NCBI GenBank assembly: GCA_016200585.1
Contig: JACQEN010000120.1
Location: forward strand, 1 to 39,098
Direction of reading: 5' to 3'
DNA: 39,098 nucleotides
From: Deltaproteobacteria bacterium
Lineage (GTDB): Bacteria; Desulfobacterota; Binatia; HRBIN30
The notes under the pieces were generated by a model that made no database searches, had not been told where the DNA came from, and saw nothing but the letters and a program-made list of their open reading frames with translations. A program made the translations under genes and the position numbers. This document shows, piece after piece, positions 16,986 through 25,022 of this stretch. The first letter of the stretch is position 1, and the number at the start of each line of letters is the position of its first letter.

Positions 16986-17909
16986 CTATTTCGTCTTCCC
17001 GGCGTAGATATCCATCACCGCGCTCAGGAACTTGAGCGCTTCCTCCTTCGGGCGCTGGAACGAATTGCGGCCGATGATCGAACCGAAGCCGCCGCCGTCG
17101 CGAATACCACGTACCTCATCGAAGATCGCCTCGGTCTCTTTGGCTTCGCCGCCCGAGAAGATGACGATGCGACGGCCGTTGAAGGCGCTCTGGACGACGT
17201 GTTTGATCCGCTCGGCCAAGGTCGCGACGGGTACTTTGTATTTTTCGTAGACCTTCTTCGCCGCATCCTGCTCGATGTGGGCCGTCGGCGGCTTCACCTT
17301 GATGAAGTGGGCTCCGAGTTGTGCCGCGATCTGGGCCGCGTAGGCGACGACGTCGATGGCCGTTTCACCCGCTTTCGAAAGTCCGGAGCCGCGCGGGTAC
17401 GACCAAACGACGACCGCCAGACCCTTGCGCTTGGCCTCTTCGGTAAGCTCGCGGATCTGGCCGTACATGTCGTTGCGCGCCGCCTAGGCTGGATAGATGG
17501 TGAAGCCGATGGCGGAGCAACCGAGGCGCAGCGCTTCGTCGACGCTGCCGGTGATCGCCGGGCAGGGGGCGTCACCGCCGTAGAGCGAATCGGAGTTGTT
17601 GAGCTTGAGGATGAGCGGAATCTGGCCGGCAAACTCGGCGGCGCCGGCTTCGATGAAACCGAGCGGCGCGGCGTAGGCGTTACAGCCCGCGTCGATGGCC
17701 AGCTGGAAATGATAGCGCGGATCGTAACCGGGCGGGTTGGGGGCGAAACTACGTGCCGGTCCGTGCTCGAAGCCCTGGTCGACGGGAAGAATGACCAGCT
17801 TACCCGTTCCCCCGAGGCGCCCGTGGTTGAGCATCCGAGCGATGTTGCTCAGCGTGCCGGGGCTGTCGCTGCTGTACCAGCTGAGAATCTCGCGTACCCG
17901 TTCCGTCAT
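16986..17909 (-). pseudogene. fbaB: Class I fructose-bisphosphate aldolase (DhnA/FbaB type) interrupted by in-frame TAG
   Basis: The two track ORFs 17484-17987 and 16986-17468 are one gene in one frame. ATG 17909 (MTERVREILSW) has GGAGG seven bases upstream; with read-through the product would be about 307 residues, normal for archaeal/FbaB-type class I aldolases, which split fructose 1,6-bisphosphate into triose phosphates. An amber codon at 17486-17484 falls in GFTIYPA-stop-AARNDMYGQ, where relatives usually carry a small residue such as Ser; TCG to TAG is a single change. The Schiff-base Lys region (AHFIKVKPP) lies after the stop, so the 141-residue front fragment should be inactive. At least nine genes in this window end in TAG, arguing against general amber recoding. 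Pseudogene, read-through or base error remain possible. Confidence 0.85.
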
Positions 17910-18222
17910 TTGAAGCCTCCTGAAAAAATGAGCATTGCGGCGCGCTGGCGGCCGATGCTCGTAAGTTAGTTCGCTGGCTTGCGCCAAGTCAACGTGGATG
18001 GCGGAACAGGATCATCCCTCGGCCGGTACCTCAATCGCGTTCGGGTCGTGCAAATCGTCTCCATTCGGGGAGACATGGGCTTGCGTGCCTGCGCGTCACG
18101 GTGTAGGCAAGGCAGGAACCACGCAGGCTAACCAGGACGCAACTTTTGCCGACCAATATAGGTTATCGAGTGCGACTTGGGACGCCTAGCCTGCTGAATA
18201 AACCTGCGAGGAGAACAGACGT
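17910..18222. other. Intergenic region between divergent aldolase and RHH genes
   Basis: These 313 bases probably hold the promoters of both flanking genes. GAGCAT/ATGCTC arms (17930-17935 and 17955-17960) could form a small hairpin in the aldolase leader, and GGAGG for the aldolase lies at its edge. An AT-rich stretch AATATAGGTTAT near 18155 may be part of the promoter for 18223, but no clear -35 was seen. The 63-residue ORF 17998-18189 has no ribosome-binding site or recognisable features. Confidence 0.4.
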
Positions 18223-18468
18223 ATGAAGCGAGCCCGAAAAGCGCCGGACGTGCCGCTGACGCAATTGAAGTTTAAAGACTTGGTCCGCCAGGACTCAAAT
18301 CAGCAAGAGCGCAAGCTGGTCAACCTGAAGGTCCCAGCCGACGTTCTGGCCCGTGTGCATCACCTGGCGCGCAAGCTCGGAGTCACCAAGACGTCGGCGA
18401 TCATCGCGCTGCTTAACGAGGGATTGCAGGAAGCCCACCGCCGCGGCGTCGGCGTGAAAAAGAAATAG
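18223..18468 (+). CDS. Small ribbon-helix-helix-like protein
   Basis: An 81-residue basic protein. Residues about 31-70 (LVNLKVPADVLARVHHLARKLGVTKTSAIIALLNEGL) have the strand-helix-helix pattern of CopG/Arc-type DNA-binding proteins, with the short beta strand VNLKV followed by two helices. Such proteins are usually dimeric repressors, often in toxin-antitoxin pairs, but no toxin gene is adjacent. The N-terminal 30 residues are basic and probably disordered. GAGGAG about nine bases before ATG 18223 supports translation. Its target is unknown; the nearest divergent gene is the interrupted aldolase. Confidence 0.6.
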   Translation: MKRARKAPDVPLTQLKFKDLVRQDSNQQERKLVNLKVPADVLARVHHLARKLGVTKTSAIIALLNEGLQEAHRRGVGVKKK

Positions 18469-18519
18469 CTACGACCCACCGCGAATCGGGGACGGGATAC
18501 GGAAACCAAATTCAGGTCG

Positions 18520-18562
18520 CAGAACACGCACACGATTCGGGTGAATCGGGTTTTGTGTTCTG
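18520..18562. terminator. Hairpin between convergent genes
   Basis: Outer arms CAGAACAC/GTGTTCTG (18520-18527 with 18555-18562) enclose an inner perfect hairpin CGATTC-GGGT-GAATCG (18533-18548) followed by GGTTTT. It lies between the stops of the convergent RHH and acyl-CoA dehydrogenase genes, so a bidirectional terminator is likely. The U-tract is short. Confidence 0.5.
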
Positions 18563-18577
18563 TGACAATCCTTCGCG

Positions 18578-19759
18578 CTAGCCGCGAGGCAATCCGAGCA
18601 CCTGCATCGCGATGATGCCGCGCATGATCTCCGAAGTGCCGGAAGCAATGCTGGCTGCCGGCGCCTGCAGGAACGCCGACTGAATCATCTCTTCTTGCCT
18701 GACACGTTCGTGCGGCAGTGGCGTGTGGTAGCGCAGGCAATCGGTGCCGAGGATCGACATGCCGATCCTTGGCATCATCTGGGTGAGCTCCGTCCAGTGC
18801 AGCTTGATGATCGACGCTTCCGGTCCCGGCATACCCATGCGCAGGAGCTTATCCAGCGTACGCTGGCAAGTGTTGCGGAAGGTCTCGACGCCCAGGTAAA
18901 CGTCGGCAAGTTGCTGGCGCAGCAGCCGGTTGGATGCAACGCCGCGCTGACGTGCAAGTTGCATCAACCCGTCACGCGCCCGTGCCAACAAGATCTGCAT
19001 TTCGACGACGTAGAGGATGCCGCGTTCGTTTTGCAGCGCCGCGGTGGCGATTTGCCAACCACCGTGCAACTCGCCGAGCAGATTGTCTCGTGAGACGCGC
19101 ACGTCTTCAAAAAACACTTCGTTGAACTCCGCCATGCCGCCCATCTGCCGCAGCTGGCGGACGCTGACGCCCGGGCTCTTCATATCGACGAGCAAACAAG
19201 AGATCCCCTGCCGGCGCTTCGACTCCGGATCGGTGCGGCAGAGCAACATGCACCAGTCGGCGTGGTGGGCCAACGTCGTCCAGACCTTCTGACCATTGAC
19301 GATGAAGTGGTCGCCGTCGAGGATGGCGGTGGTACGCAGTGACGCCAGGTCGGAGCCAGCACCCGGTTCGGAGAAGCCAAAGCACCAGAGATCCTCAGCA
19401 GAGAGGATGCGCTTGGCGAAGCGCTGCTTCTGCGCTTCCGTGCCGTAGGCGATGAGGGGAGGCCCGGCAATGCCGATCCCCAAGCTGCCGACGACCTCGG
19501 GGGCTCCGGCTCGCGCCATCTCCTGCGTATAGACGATCTGCTCGGGAATCGAAGCACCGCGACCGCCGTACTCTTCGGGCCAGGTAATGCCCACCCAGCG
19601 CGCTTCCGCGAGTTTCTTCTGCCAGGAACGCAGGCGCGCGATGCGCTCGGTTTCTGAAAGCTCGGCGGCGCGCTCGGGACGCAAATCGCCGGGAAGATTT
19701 GCCGCAAGCCAGCTGCGCAGGTCCTGCCGAAACGCTTCGAGATGGTCGGTGGTGGTCAT
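18578..19759 (-). CDS. Acyl-CoA dehydrogenase family protein (long-chain/FadE-like)
   Basis: A 393-residue FAD-dependent acyl-CoA dehydrogenase. The FAD/substrate motifs are clear (WPEEYGGRG, CFGFSEPGAGSDLAS, VNGQKVWTTLAHHADW, FNEVFFEDVRV). At the C-terminus the usual YEGTSE is SIASGTSEIMRG, so the MCAD-type catalytic Glu position is Ser. Many FadE-type and heteromeric steroid-side-chain dehydrogenases differ here, placing the base elsewhere or in a partner subunit. The start is taken as ATG 19759 (MTTTDHLEAF) with AAGGT just upstream; the track's 37 extra residues to 19870 are unlike the family. The gene is divergent from the dockerin/beta-helix gene and ends with TAG. Confidence 0.9.
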   Translation of the reverse strand: MTTTDHLEAFRQDLRSWLAANLPGDLRPERAAELSETERIARLRSWQKKLAEARWVGITWPEEYGGRGASIPEQIVYTQEMARAGAPEVVGSLGIGIAGPPLIAYGTEAQKQRFAKRILSAEDLWCFGFSEPGAGSDLASLRTTAILDGDHFIVNGQKVWTTLAHHADWCMLLCRTDPESKRRQGISCLLVDMKSPGVSVRQLRQMGGMAEFNEVFFEDVRVSRDNLLGELHGGWQIATAALQNERGILYVVEMQILLARARDGLMQLARQRGVASNRLLRQQLADVYLGVETFRNTCQRTLDKLLRMGMPGPEASIIKLHWTELTQMMPRIGMSILGTDCLRYHTPLPHERVRQEEMIQSAFLQAPAASIASGTSEIMRGIIAMQVLGLPRG

Positions 19760-19925
19760 GGCGACCTTGTAGCCGCAATCCAACGCTGCGGGAACATACC
19801 CAGCCAGAGCGAAATGAAACGGCAGAACCGGGAATCGCGACTGGAGAACCGGAATGCTCGAATTGCGCACTTCGATTTGTCGAGGCGGTGCGAAATCGAT
19901 GTAGCCCGCACCGGGTCGGCGCGGT

Positions 19926-22112
19926 ATGAATGCCTTCGTGTGTGAAGGTCGGTCGCGGCGAACGGCTGGGTGTCGGCACGGCTACGTCGTTGCGGCCGTC
20001 GCCGCCATTGCGTTGGTCCTCCCACCGGCGCTCGTTCGGGCGCAGTTGCTGGGTGACGCCAACTGCGATGGCATCCTCGAACCGAGCGACGCAGACGCCA
20101 TCTTGGAAGCGCTGTATACGCCCAGCAATTGCTCCGAAACCGACGTGAATCGAGACGGAAGAGTGTCGGCAGCAGACCTTGTGGCGATCGTTCCGTGGTT
20201 GACCGGTCCGGCCGCAACGCCGACACCGACCAGCACCGGCCCGTCGCCGACTGCGACCGCCAGCGGCACCAGCACAGCGACACCTTCACCCTCCGCCTCA
20301 GCGACGGCCACACCGACCGCCACCTTCGATCTTTGTCCCAGCCCGGCGACTGTCCGGATCGCCGTCGACAATCAGACCGGTACCACGCCAATCGCCTTCT
20401 CGTTGAGCGGAACCTTGCTGCAGGCGACCTGCCGCAACACCAGCGCTCTCGACGAGACCTACAGTCTTACAACCTCCGACAACCCGGCTTCGGTGTCTAC
20501 CCTCGCTCCCGGCGTTTGGGTCCATTCGATTCGCATGAATTCACCCGCCACCGGCCAGCTGCAGTACCAGTCGGGTCTCGTCCTGGCGAACGTCGGTCCG
20601 AATGACGTGCGCTTCACCGCCTTTGCCAGCGTGAAAAACGTCCTCAATCCCAACGACGGTCTCGGCAGCGGCACACTGCGTGACGCGTTGTTGGCTGCAC
20701 CGTCCGCTCCCAAGCCGCACCTGATTCAGTTCGACGAGGTGTTGTTTCCGTCGGGCTCGCCGACGGCAATCACCCTCAACAGCGCTCCCCCGCCCCTGAC
20801 GGCATCCAATGTCACCATCGACGGCACCGACGGCAGCGGCGCTGCCGGAAACCGCATCATCGATGCCGGCGGCCGGCAGAGCTCGGCGCTCGGCATCAGC
20901 GGTGCAATGAACCACATCGTCGGTTTGCGCCTGCGCAACACCGGCGCCAATAATCGTGACGTCGTTTCGATCACCGGCAGCAGCGCCACCGCCAACGTCA
21001 TCGAGCGCTGCATCATCGAAGAATCGGCGACGGGCGACGGCGTTGGAATCGATGCCGGCGCCGGTTCGGATCTACTGGCCAGCGCCAACATCGTGCGCGA
21101 TTGCGAAATCTCCGGCGCTTCGGACAAGGGCGTGAAAGTCACGACCAATTCCTATGCCCGAGTCGAGGGGAACTGGGTCCACGACAATGCCAACGGCGGC
21201 ATCCAGTCGACTCTCAGCGCTCACGTTTGGTCACGCGACAATCTCGTCGAACGCAACGCCGGCAATGCGGATGCGCGCAACGGTTTGTCGGTGAACGGAA
21301 CCGCGCCCGATACGCCGCAGATCGCCAGCGAGCTGTTGTCCAGCGGCGACATTTCACGCTTCAACGGCGGCAACGGCGTGTCGTTGCGTGGTCTGTCGAC
21401 GGCAACTCTGAACGACGACTACCTCGCCGCCAACCAACACGACGGATTGCGCATTGCCACCGAAATCACGCCGGCGACGGCGGTGGTGCAGGGCACGACG
21501 TTCGCCTGCAACGCCGTCAACGGTGCCGTCGTCGAGCTCCTGTCGCAGGCCGACTTCGGCGGCGGTGCGCTCCGCAGCCCGGGCAGCAACGCCTTCACGG
21601 AAAACAATCTGACCGGCGGCTTCGACAACCTGTTCAATCAAACCGCTGCCGCTCTTTTCGCCGTGAACAATCAGTGGGAGCACTGCGGTCGCAATACGAC
21701 CTGCGACGATGCATCGATCGCCGCTTACGACGTCAGCGACCATGGCCGTTTCACCCTCTTCGCCCCTTCGCAGGCGCATCGTTCGCACCTCGCACCGGCG
21801 GTCACCGGTGTACGACCGAGCAAAGGCGTCGCCGGCGATCTGGTGCGCATCTTCGGCAGCGGCTTCAACGTCATCGACGGACATGCCGCCGATGCCACCT
21901 GTCCGAACGTTGCCGCACGCAACCGCTGCGTACCGTTACGCGGCAATTGCGTCCGCATCGGTGACGTCGCGGCACCCATCGAGGCCGTCACCCCAACGAT
22001 GATTGCCGTGCGCCTGCCGCTGAGCTGCGTTCAGCCAATGGCGCTCACCGTGGCGACGCAAGAAGGCGGAATCAGCGCCCCGGTGATGTTTTGTACGAAT
22101 GCGGTGCAGTAG
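19926..22112 (+). CDS. Secreted protein: dockerin-like domain, Thr/Pro linker, beta-helix, IPT/TIG domain
   Basis: A 728-residue exported protein. A signal peptide (YVVAAVAAIALVLPPALVRAQ) is followed directly by a dockerin type I-like pair of calcium loops at residues about 43-92 (GDANCDGILEPSDAD and DVNRDGRVSAADL). A Ser/Thr/Pro linker (TPTPTSTGPSPTATASGTST) comes next. Residues about 230-600 look like a right-handed parallel beta-helix, beginning with GLGSGTLRDALL and containing many N/G-rich turns. From about 625 an IPT/TIG-like Ig domain is seen (VTGVRPSKGVAGDLVRIFGSGFN). Beta-helix proteins of this type often bind or cleave polysaccharides, but no catalytic site is recognisable. The dockerin-like module at the N-terminus is unusual, and no cohesin is visible nearby. 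The start could be a later codon nearer the hydrophobic segment. Confidence 0.85.
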   Translation: MNAFVCEGRSRRTAGCRHGYVVAAVAAIALVLPPALVRAQLLGDANCDGILEPSDADAILEALYTPSNCSETDVNRDGRVSAADLVAIVPWLTGPAATPTPTSTGPSPTATASGTSTATPSPSASATATPTATFDLCPSPATVRIAVDNQTGTTPIAFSLSGTLLQATCRNTSALDETYSLTTSDNPASVSTLAPGVWVHSIRMNSPATGQLQYQSGLVLANVGPNDVRFTAFASVKNVLNPNDGLGSGTLRDALLAAPSAPKPHLIQFDEVLFPSGSPTAITLNSAPPPLTASNVTIDGTDGSGAAGNRIIDAGGRQSSALGISGAMNHIVGLRLRNTGANNRDVVSITGSSATANVIERCIIEESATGDGVGIDAGAGSDLLASANIVRDCEISGASDKGVKVTTNSYARVEGNWVHDNANGGIQSTLSAHVWSRDNLVERNAGNADARNGLSVNGTAPDTPQIASELLSSGDISRFNGGNGVSLRGLSTATLNDDYLAANQHDGLRIATEITPATAVVQGTTFACNAVNGAVVELLSQADFGGGALRSPGSNAFTENNLTGGFDNLFNQTAAALFAVNNQWEHCGRNTTCDDASIAAYDVSDHGRFTLFAPSQAHRSHLAPAVTGVRPSKGVAGDLVRIFGSGFNVIDGHAADATCPNVAARNRCVPLRGNCVRIGDVAAPIEAVTPTMIAVRLPLSCVQPMALTVATQEGGISAPVMFCTNAVQ

Positions 22113-22159
22113 CGTCGCCGGTTGACGGTCAGCAGCGAAATCGACAACTATCGGTGGCT

Positions 22160-22951
22160 ATGCAGCTCACTTCGTATGTCGACAAGACAGCCCTTGTCAC
22201 CGGCGCTTCGAGCGGCATCGGCCGCCTTCTTTCGCTGCGCTTGGCGCGCCTCGGAGCCAAGGTGGCGCTGGTGGCGCGGCGCGAGGAAGAGCTGCGGGCG
22301 CTGGCGGCCGAAATCGAAGATGCGGGTGGCAAGGCGATCGTGTTGCCGTGCGACGTCGCCGACCGTAGTCAGGTATTTGCCACGGCAGAGCAAGCCATCG
22401 CGCAGCTCGGCGGCGTCGACATTCTCATCAACAATGCCGGCTACGGGCATCATCGTACCTTTCTCGAGTGGGATCTCGACGACATGGAACGCATGATGCG
22501 GGTCAATTTTTTCGGCACGCTCTACTGGACGAAAGCGCTGCTGCCGCACATGGTCGAGCGCCGTCGAGGTTGGGTCGTCATGATTGCCTCGGTCGCCGGC
22601 AAGCTCGGCGTTCCGGAAGAAAGCGCCTACGCCGCGTCGAAGTTCGCGCAGGTCGGGCTGGCGGAGGCGCTGTCGTACGAGGTCGAGGATCTCGGCGTGC
22701 ATGTCCTGACCGTCTGCCCCGGCGCGATCAACACGCCGTTTTTCGATGCCGAGGCTCTGGCACGCATGCCGCCGGTCGCCAAGCGCATGATGATCCAGCC
22801 CGAGCCGTTGATCGACGCGATCATCGACGCCTTGCGGCGCGGCAAGCACGAAATCACGGTGCCGGGGATCATTCGCTCGGGATACATCGTCCGCACCCTG
22901 GCCCCCGGTTTCATGCGCCGCAACACTAAGCGCACGACGATGAAGCGCTGA
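22160..22951 (+). CDS. SDR family NAD(P)-dependent oxidoreductase
   Basis: A 263-residue classical short-chain dehydrogenase. The cofactor motif TGASSGIG is at residues 15-22, NNAG in the middle, and the catalytic Ser (IASVAG) with YAASK follow in order. The preference is probably NADP(H), from the Arg-rich ARREEE after strand 2, but this is weak evidence. The C-terminal RTLAPGFMRRNTKR is basic, as in membrane-associated SDRs acting on lipids or sterols. ATG 22160 gives the normal length; the track start at 22091 overlaps the previous gene. It is followed on the same strand by a small ORF and an acyl-CoA dehydrogenase, suggesting a lipid-metabolism operon. Confidence 0.92.
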   Translation: MQLTSYVDKTALVTGASSGIGRLLSLRLARLGAKVALVARREEELRALAAEIEDAGGKAIVLPCDVADRSQVFATAEQAIAQLGGVDILINNAGYGHHRTFLEWDLDDMERMMRVNFFGTLYWTKALLPHMVERRRGWVVMIASVAGKLGVPEESAYAASKFAQVGLAEALSYEVEDLGVHVLTVCPGAINTPFFDAEALARMPPVAKRMMIQPEPLIDAIIDALRRGKHEITVPGIIRSGYIVRTLAPGFMRRNTKRTTMKR

Positions 22952-22999
22952 CGGGGCGCCTTGAAGTAGCCTTCGGCGGCTCTTATATCCTGCCCGACC

Positions 23000-23215
23000 A
23001 TGTCTCGAGGAACTGCAAGCGCCCTGACGATGATCCGTGTCCAGCGCGGTGCGCCACGACCTTCGCTGGACGAGCTGCGGCAAGCCCTGGCGCGTGATCG
23101 CGCCGCCCTCAACATCGAGGAGGTCGACGTGATCTGCGATTTCGGTGTTGCCGGGCCCTATGCCATCCGCGTCGACGGCAAAGAGCTCGATGAATACGTC
23201 GTTTGGGAACGTTAG
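23000..23215 (+). CDS. Small hypothetical protein
   Basis: A 71-residue ORF that I do not recognise. It is acidic toward the C-terminus (ELDEYVVWER) with a predicted helix (SLDELRQALARDRAAL) and a strand-rich second half (VDVICDFGVAGPYAIRVDG). A second Met at residue 11 (MIRVQRGAPRP) could be the true start. It fits neatly between the SDR and the acyl-CoA dehydrogenase on the same strand, and the codon use looks like its neighbours, which supports a real gene. Confidence 0.5.
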   Translation: MSRGTASALTMIRVQRGAPRPSLDELRQALARDRAALNIEEVDVICDFGVAGPYAIRVDGKELDEYVVWER

Positions 23216-23256
23216 CCTTGATGTGATTAAAGGACCTTCACGACGGAGGCGTTGCC

Positions 23257-24399
23257 GTGGATCTCGATTACTCGCCCGAAGAAATCGCCTTTCGTGAACA
23301 GGTAGCGGCTTGGATCGCCGCCAATGCACCACGCGCCGATGAGCGGCGCGAGTTGGAGGCGTGGCGGGCCTGGCAGAAACGCTTGCATGCGGCCCGGTTC
23401 CTTGGTGCTGGCTGGCCGGCGGAGTACGGCGGCGCCAAGTTGTCGCCGATGCAGCAGGCGATCTTCAATGAAGAGCTGGCGCGGGCCGGGGCACCCGGAC
23501 CGATCAACGCCATGGCCTTGTGGTGGGTCGGCCCGGCGATCATCCGCTACGGCACCGAAGCGCAGAAGAAACGCTTTCTCCAGCCGATTCTGACCGCCGA
23601 TGAAATCTGGGCGACGGGTTACTCCGAACCAGGATCGGGCAGCGACATGGCTGCGGCCAAATGCCGCGCTGTACGCGACGGCGACTTCTATGTCGTCAGC
23701 GGCCAGAAGGTGTGGACGACGCTGGCGCATATCTCCGATTGGTATTTCATCCTGGTGCGGACATCGACGGAAGGTCCGAAATGGGCTGGCCTCAGCCTTC
23801 TGCTCATCGACATGAAGTCGCCCGGTGTCGAAGTCCGTCCGATCCGCCAGATCACCGGCGACTCGGAATTCAACGAAGTCTTCCTGCACGATGTCCGTGT
23901 GCCGGCGGAGAATCTTCTCGGCGCCGAAGGGCAGGGTTGGGAGATCGTCAGCTCGGCTCTGGTGAACGAGCGCAGCGGCATCGCCGGGTCGGTGCGTTTC
24001 GATCAGGGTTTCGATCGCATCGTCGCCAGCTCGCGGCTGCGCGGTCACGCCAGCGATCCGCTCTGGCGCCAGCGGCTCGCCGACCTGGCGATCAAGGCGC
24101 GCGTCACCAAGTCGTTTCAACTGCGGTCGATGAGCGACTCAATCCATGGCCGCATCAACCCGCACATGTCGGCGGCGATGAAGCTGTTCACGACCGAGCT
24201 GACGCAGCGGTTCTCCGAAACGGGCATCGACTTGCTCGGTGCGTACGCGACTCTTTGGGAAGGGTCGGCACACGTACCCGACGACGGTCGTTGCGCATAT
24301 CAATATCTCTACGATCGCTCGATGACGATCGCCGGCGGCACCAGCGAGGTGCAGCGCAACATCGTGGCGCAGCGCGTGTTGGGGTTGCCGAGGAAGTGA
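23257..24399 (+). CDS. Acyl-CoA dehydrogenase family protein (FadE-like)
   Basis: A 380-residue acyl-CoA dehydrogenase starting at GTG 23257, with GGAGG seven bases upstream. The motifs WPAEYGGAKLS, GYSEPGSGSDMAA, VSGQKVWTTLAHISDW and FNEVFLHDVRVP are typical of FadE-type enzymes. The C-terminal signature is MTIAGGTSEVQRNIVAQRVLG, with Gly in the MCAD catalytic-Glu position, as is common in this subgroup. It is related to the dehydrogenase at 18578-19759 but clearly diverged. The upstream SDR and small ORF on the same strand suggest joint expression in acyl-CoA or steroid/alkane-derived chain breakdown. Confidence 0.92.
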   Translation: MDLDYSPEEIAFREQVAAWIAANAPRADERRELEAWRAWQKRLHAARFLGAGWPAEYGGAKLSPMQQAIFNEELARAGAPGPINAMALWWVGPAIIRYGTEAQKKRFLQPILTADEIWATGYSEPGSGSDMAAAKCRAVRDGDFYVVSGQKVWTTLAHISDWYFILVRTSTEGPKWAGLSLLLIDMKSPGVEVRPIRQITGDSEFNEVFLHDVRVPAENLLGAEGQGWEIVSSALVNERSGIAGSVRFDQGFDRIVASSRLRGHASDPLWRQRLADLAIKARVTKSFQLRSMSDSIHGRINPHMSAAMKLFTTELTQRFSETGIDLLGAYATLWEGSAHVPDDGRCAYQYLYDRSMTIAGGTSEVQRNIVAQRVLGLPRK

Positions 24400-24423
24400 G
24401 ACCGTCCTCGGTTCACGGTCGCT

Positions 24424-24930
24424 TTACTGCCGCCGCACCTGCACGACGAGAACGATCACGATCAACACGTTGAGCGCGAAGACGACGAGCTTGCCGATGC
24501 CGTCGTGGACGAAGATCTCGTAGACCTCGACTGGAATGAAGCCGCCGGTAGCGACGATCGTCAGGTACTCGGCCCACAGCGCGCCGAACCACAAGCCGAT
24601 TCCCTCGAAGAGGAACAAGGTCGCGTAGAGACTGGTTCCGGCAGCGATCAGCTCGAGGCGCGTTGCATCGAGCCGTAGGATTTCCGCCAAGATTCGCTGC
24701 AAGAAGGGCGCGCCCGGATCAAGGCGCAAACGCATTGCCCAGACGAAGACGGAAAGCTCCGGATCGTGGGCGTGAACGAGTTTGAACAACACCGCCAGCG
24801 ACAACAGCAACACCGAGACCTTCAGGAGTTTGAAGATTGCGATGAGTCGCAGCAACGTAACTTGATTCTTCCGGATCGCCACCCGCCCCTTGTAGCGTAC
24901 AAGCTCGCCGGCAACAGCCATGCGAACCAC
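24424..24930 (-). CDS. DUF2127 family membrane protein
   Basis: A 168-residue membrane protein matching DUF2127: LLRLIAIFKLLKVSVLLLSLAVLF forms the first helix, then a soluble acidic section with RLRLDPGAPFLQRIL, then LYATLFLFEGIGLWFGALWAEYLT and a last hydrophobic helix VVFALNVLIVIVLVVQV. The EGxGLW...WAEYLT...IPVEVYE pattern is the family mark. The function of DUF2127 is not known. The start could be ATG 24930 or the ATG three codons in. It is convergent with the acyl-CoA dehydrogenase and divergent from the ABC-F gene. Confidence 0.85.
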   Translation of the reverse strand: MVRMAVAGELVRYKGRVAIRKNQVTLLRLIAIFKLLKVSVLLLSLAVLFKLVHAHDPELSVFVWAMRLRLDPGAPFLQRILAEILRLDATRLELIAAGTSLYATLFLFEGIGLWFGALWAEYLTIVATGGFIPVEVYEIFVHDGIGKLVVFALNVLIVIVLVVQVRRQ

Positions 24931-25022
24931 GACGCGGACCTTGCGAGCAACCGGCGCCGGAATGCGTCGAAAACCGCACCTGCTGCAGCCGGACGAGGTT
25001 CACGCTAAATGCTCCGGCTTCC

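Noticed and set aside
17484-17486. TAG as pyrrolysine or general amber recoding
   Set aside because: Many neighbouring genes end in TAG, and the homologous position is a small residue rather than Lys-like; no pyl gene is in the window.
17998-18189. 63-residue plus-strand ORF
   Set aside because: No ribosome-binding site, no recognisable pattern, and it sits in the promoter region of two divergent genes.
22148-23332. 394-residue minus-strand ORF
   Set aside because: Antisense of the SDR and small ORF; high Arg/His content typical of shadow frames in GC-rich DNA.
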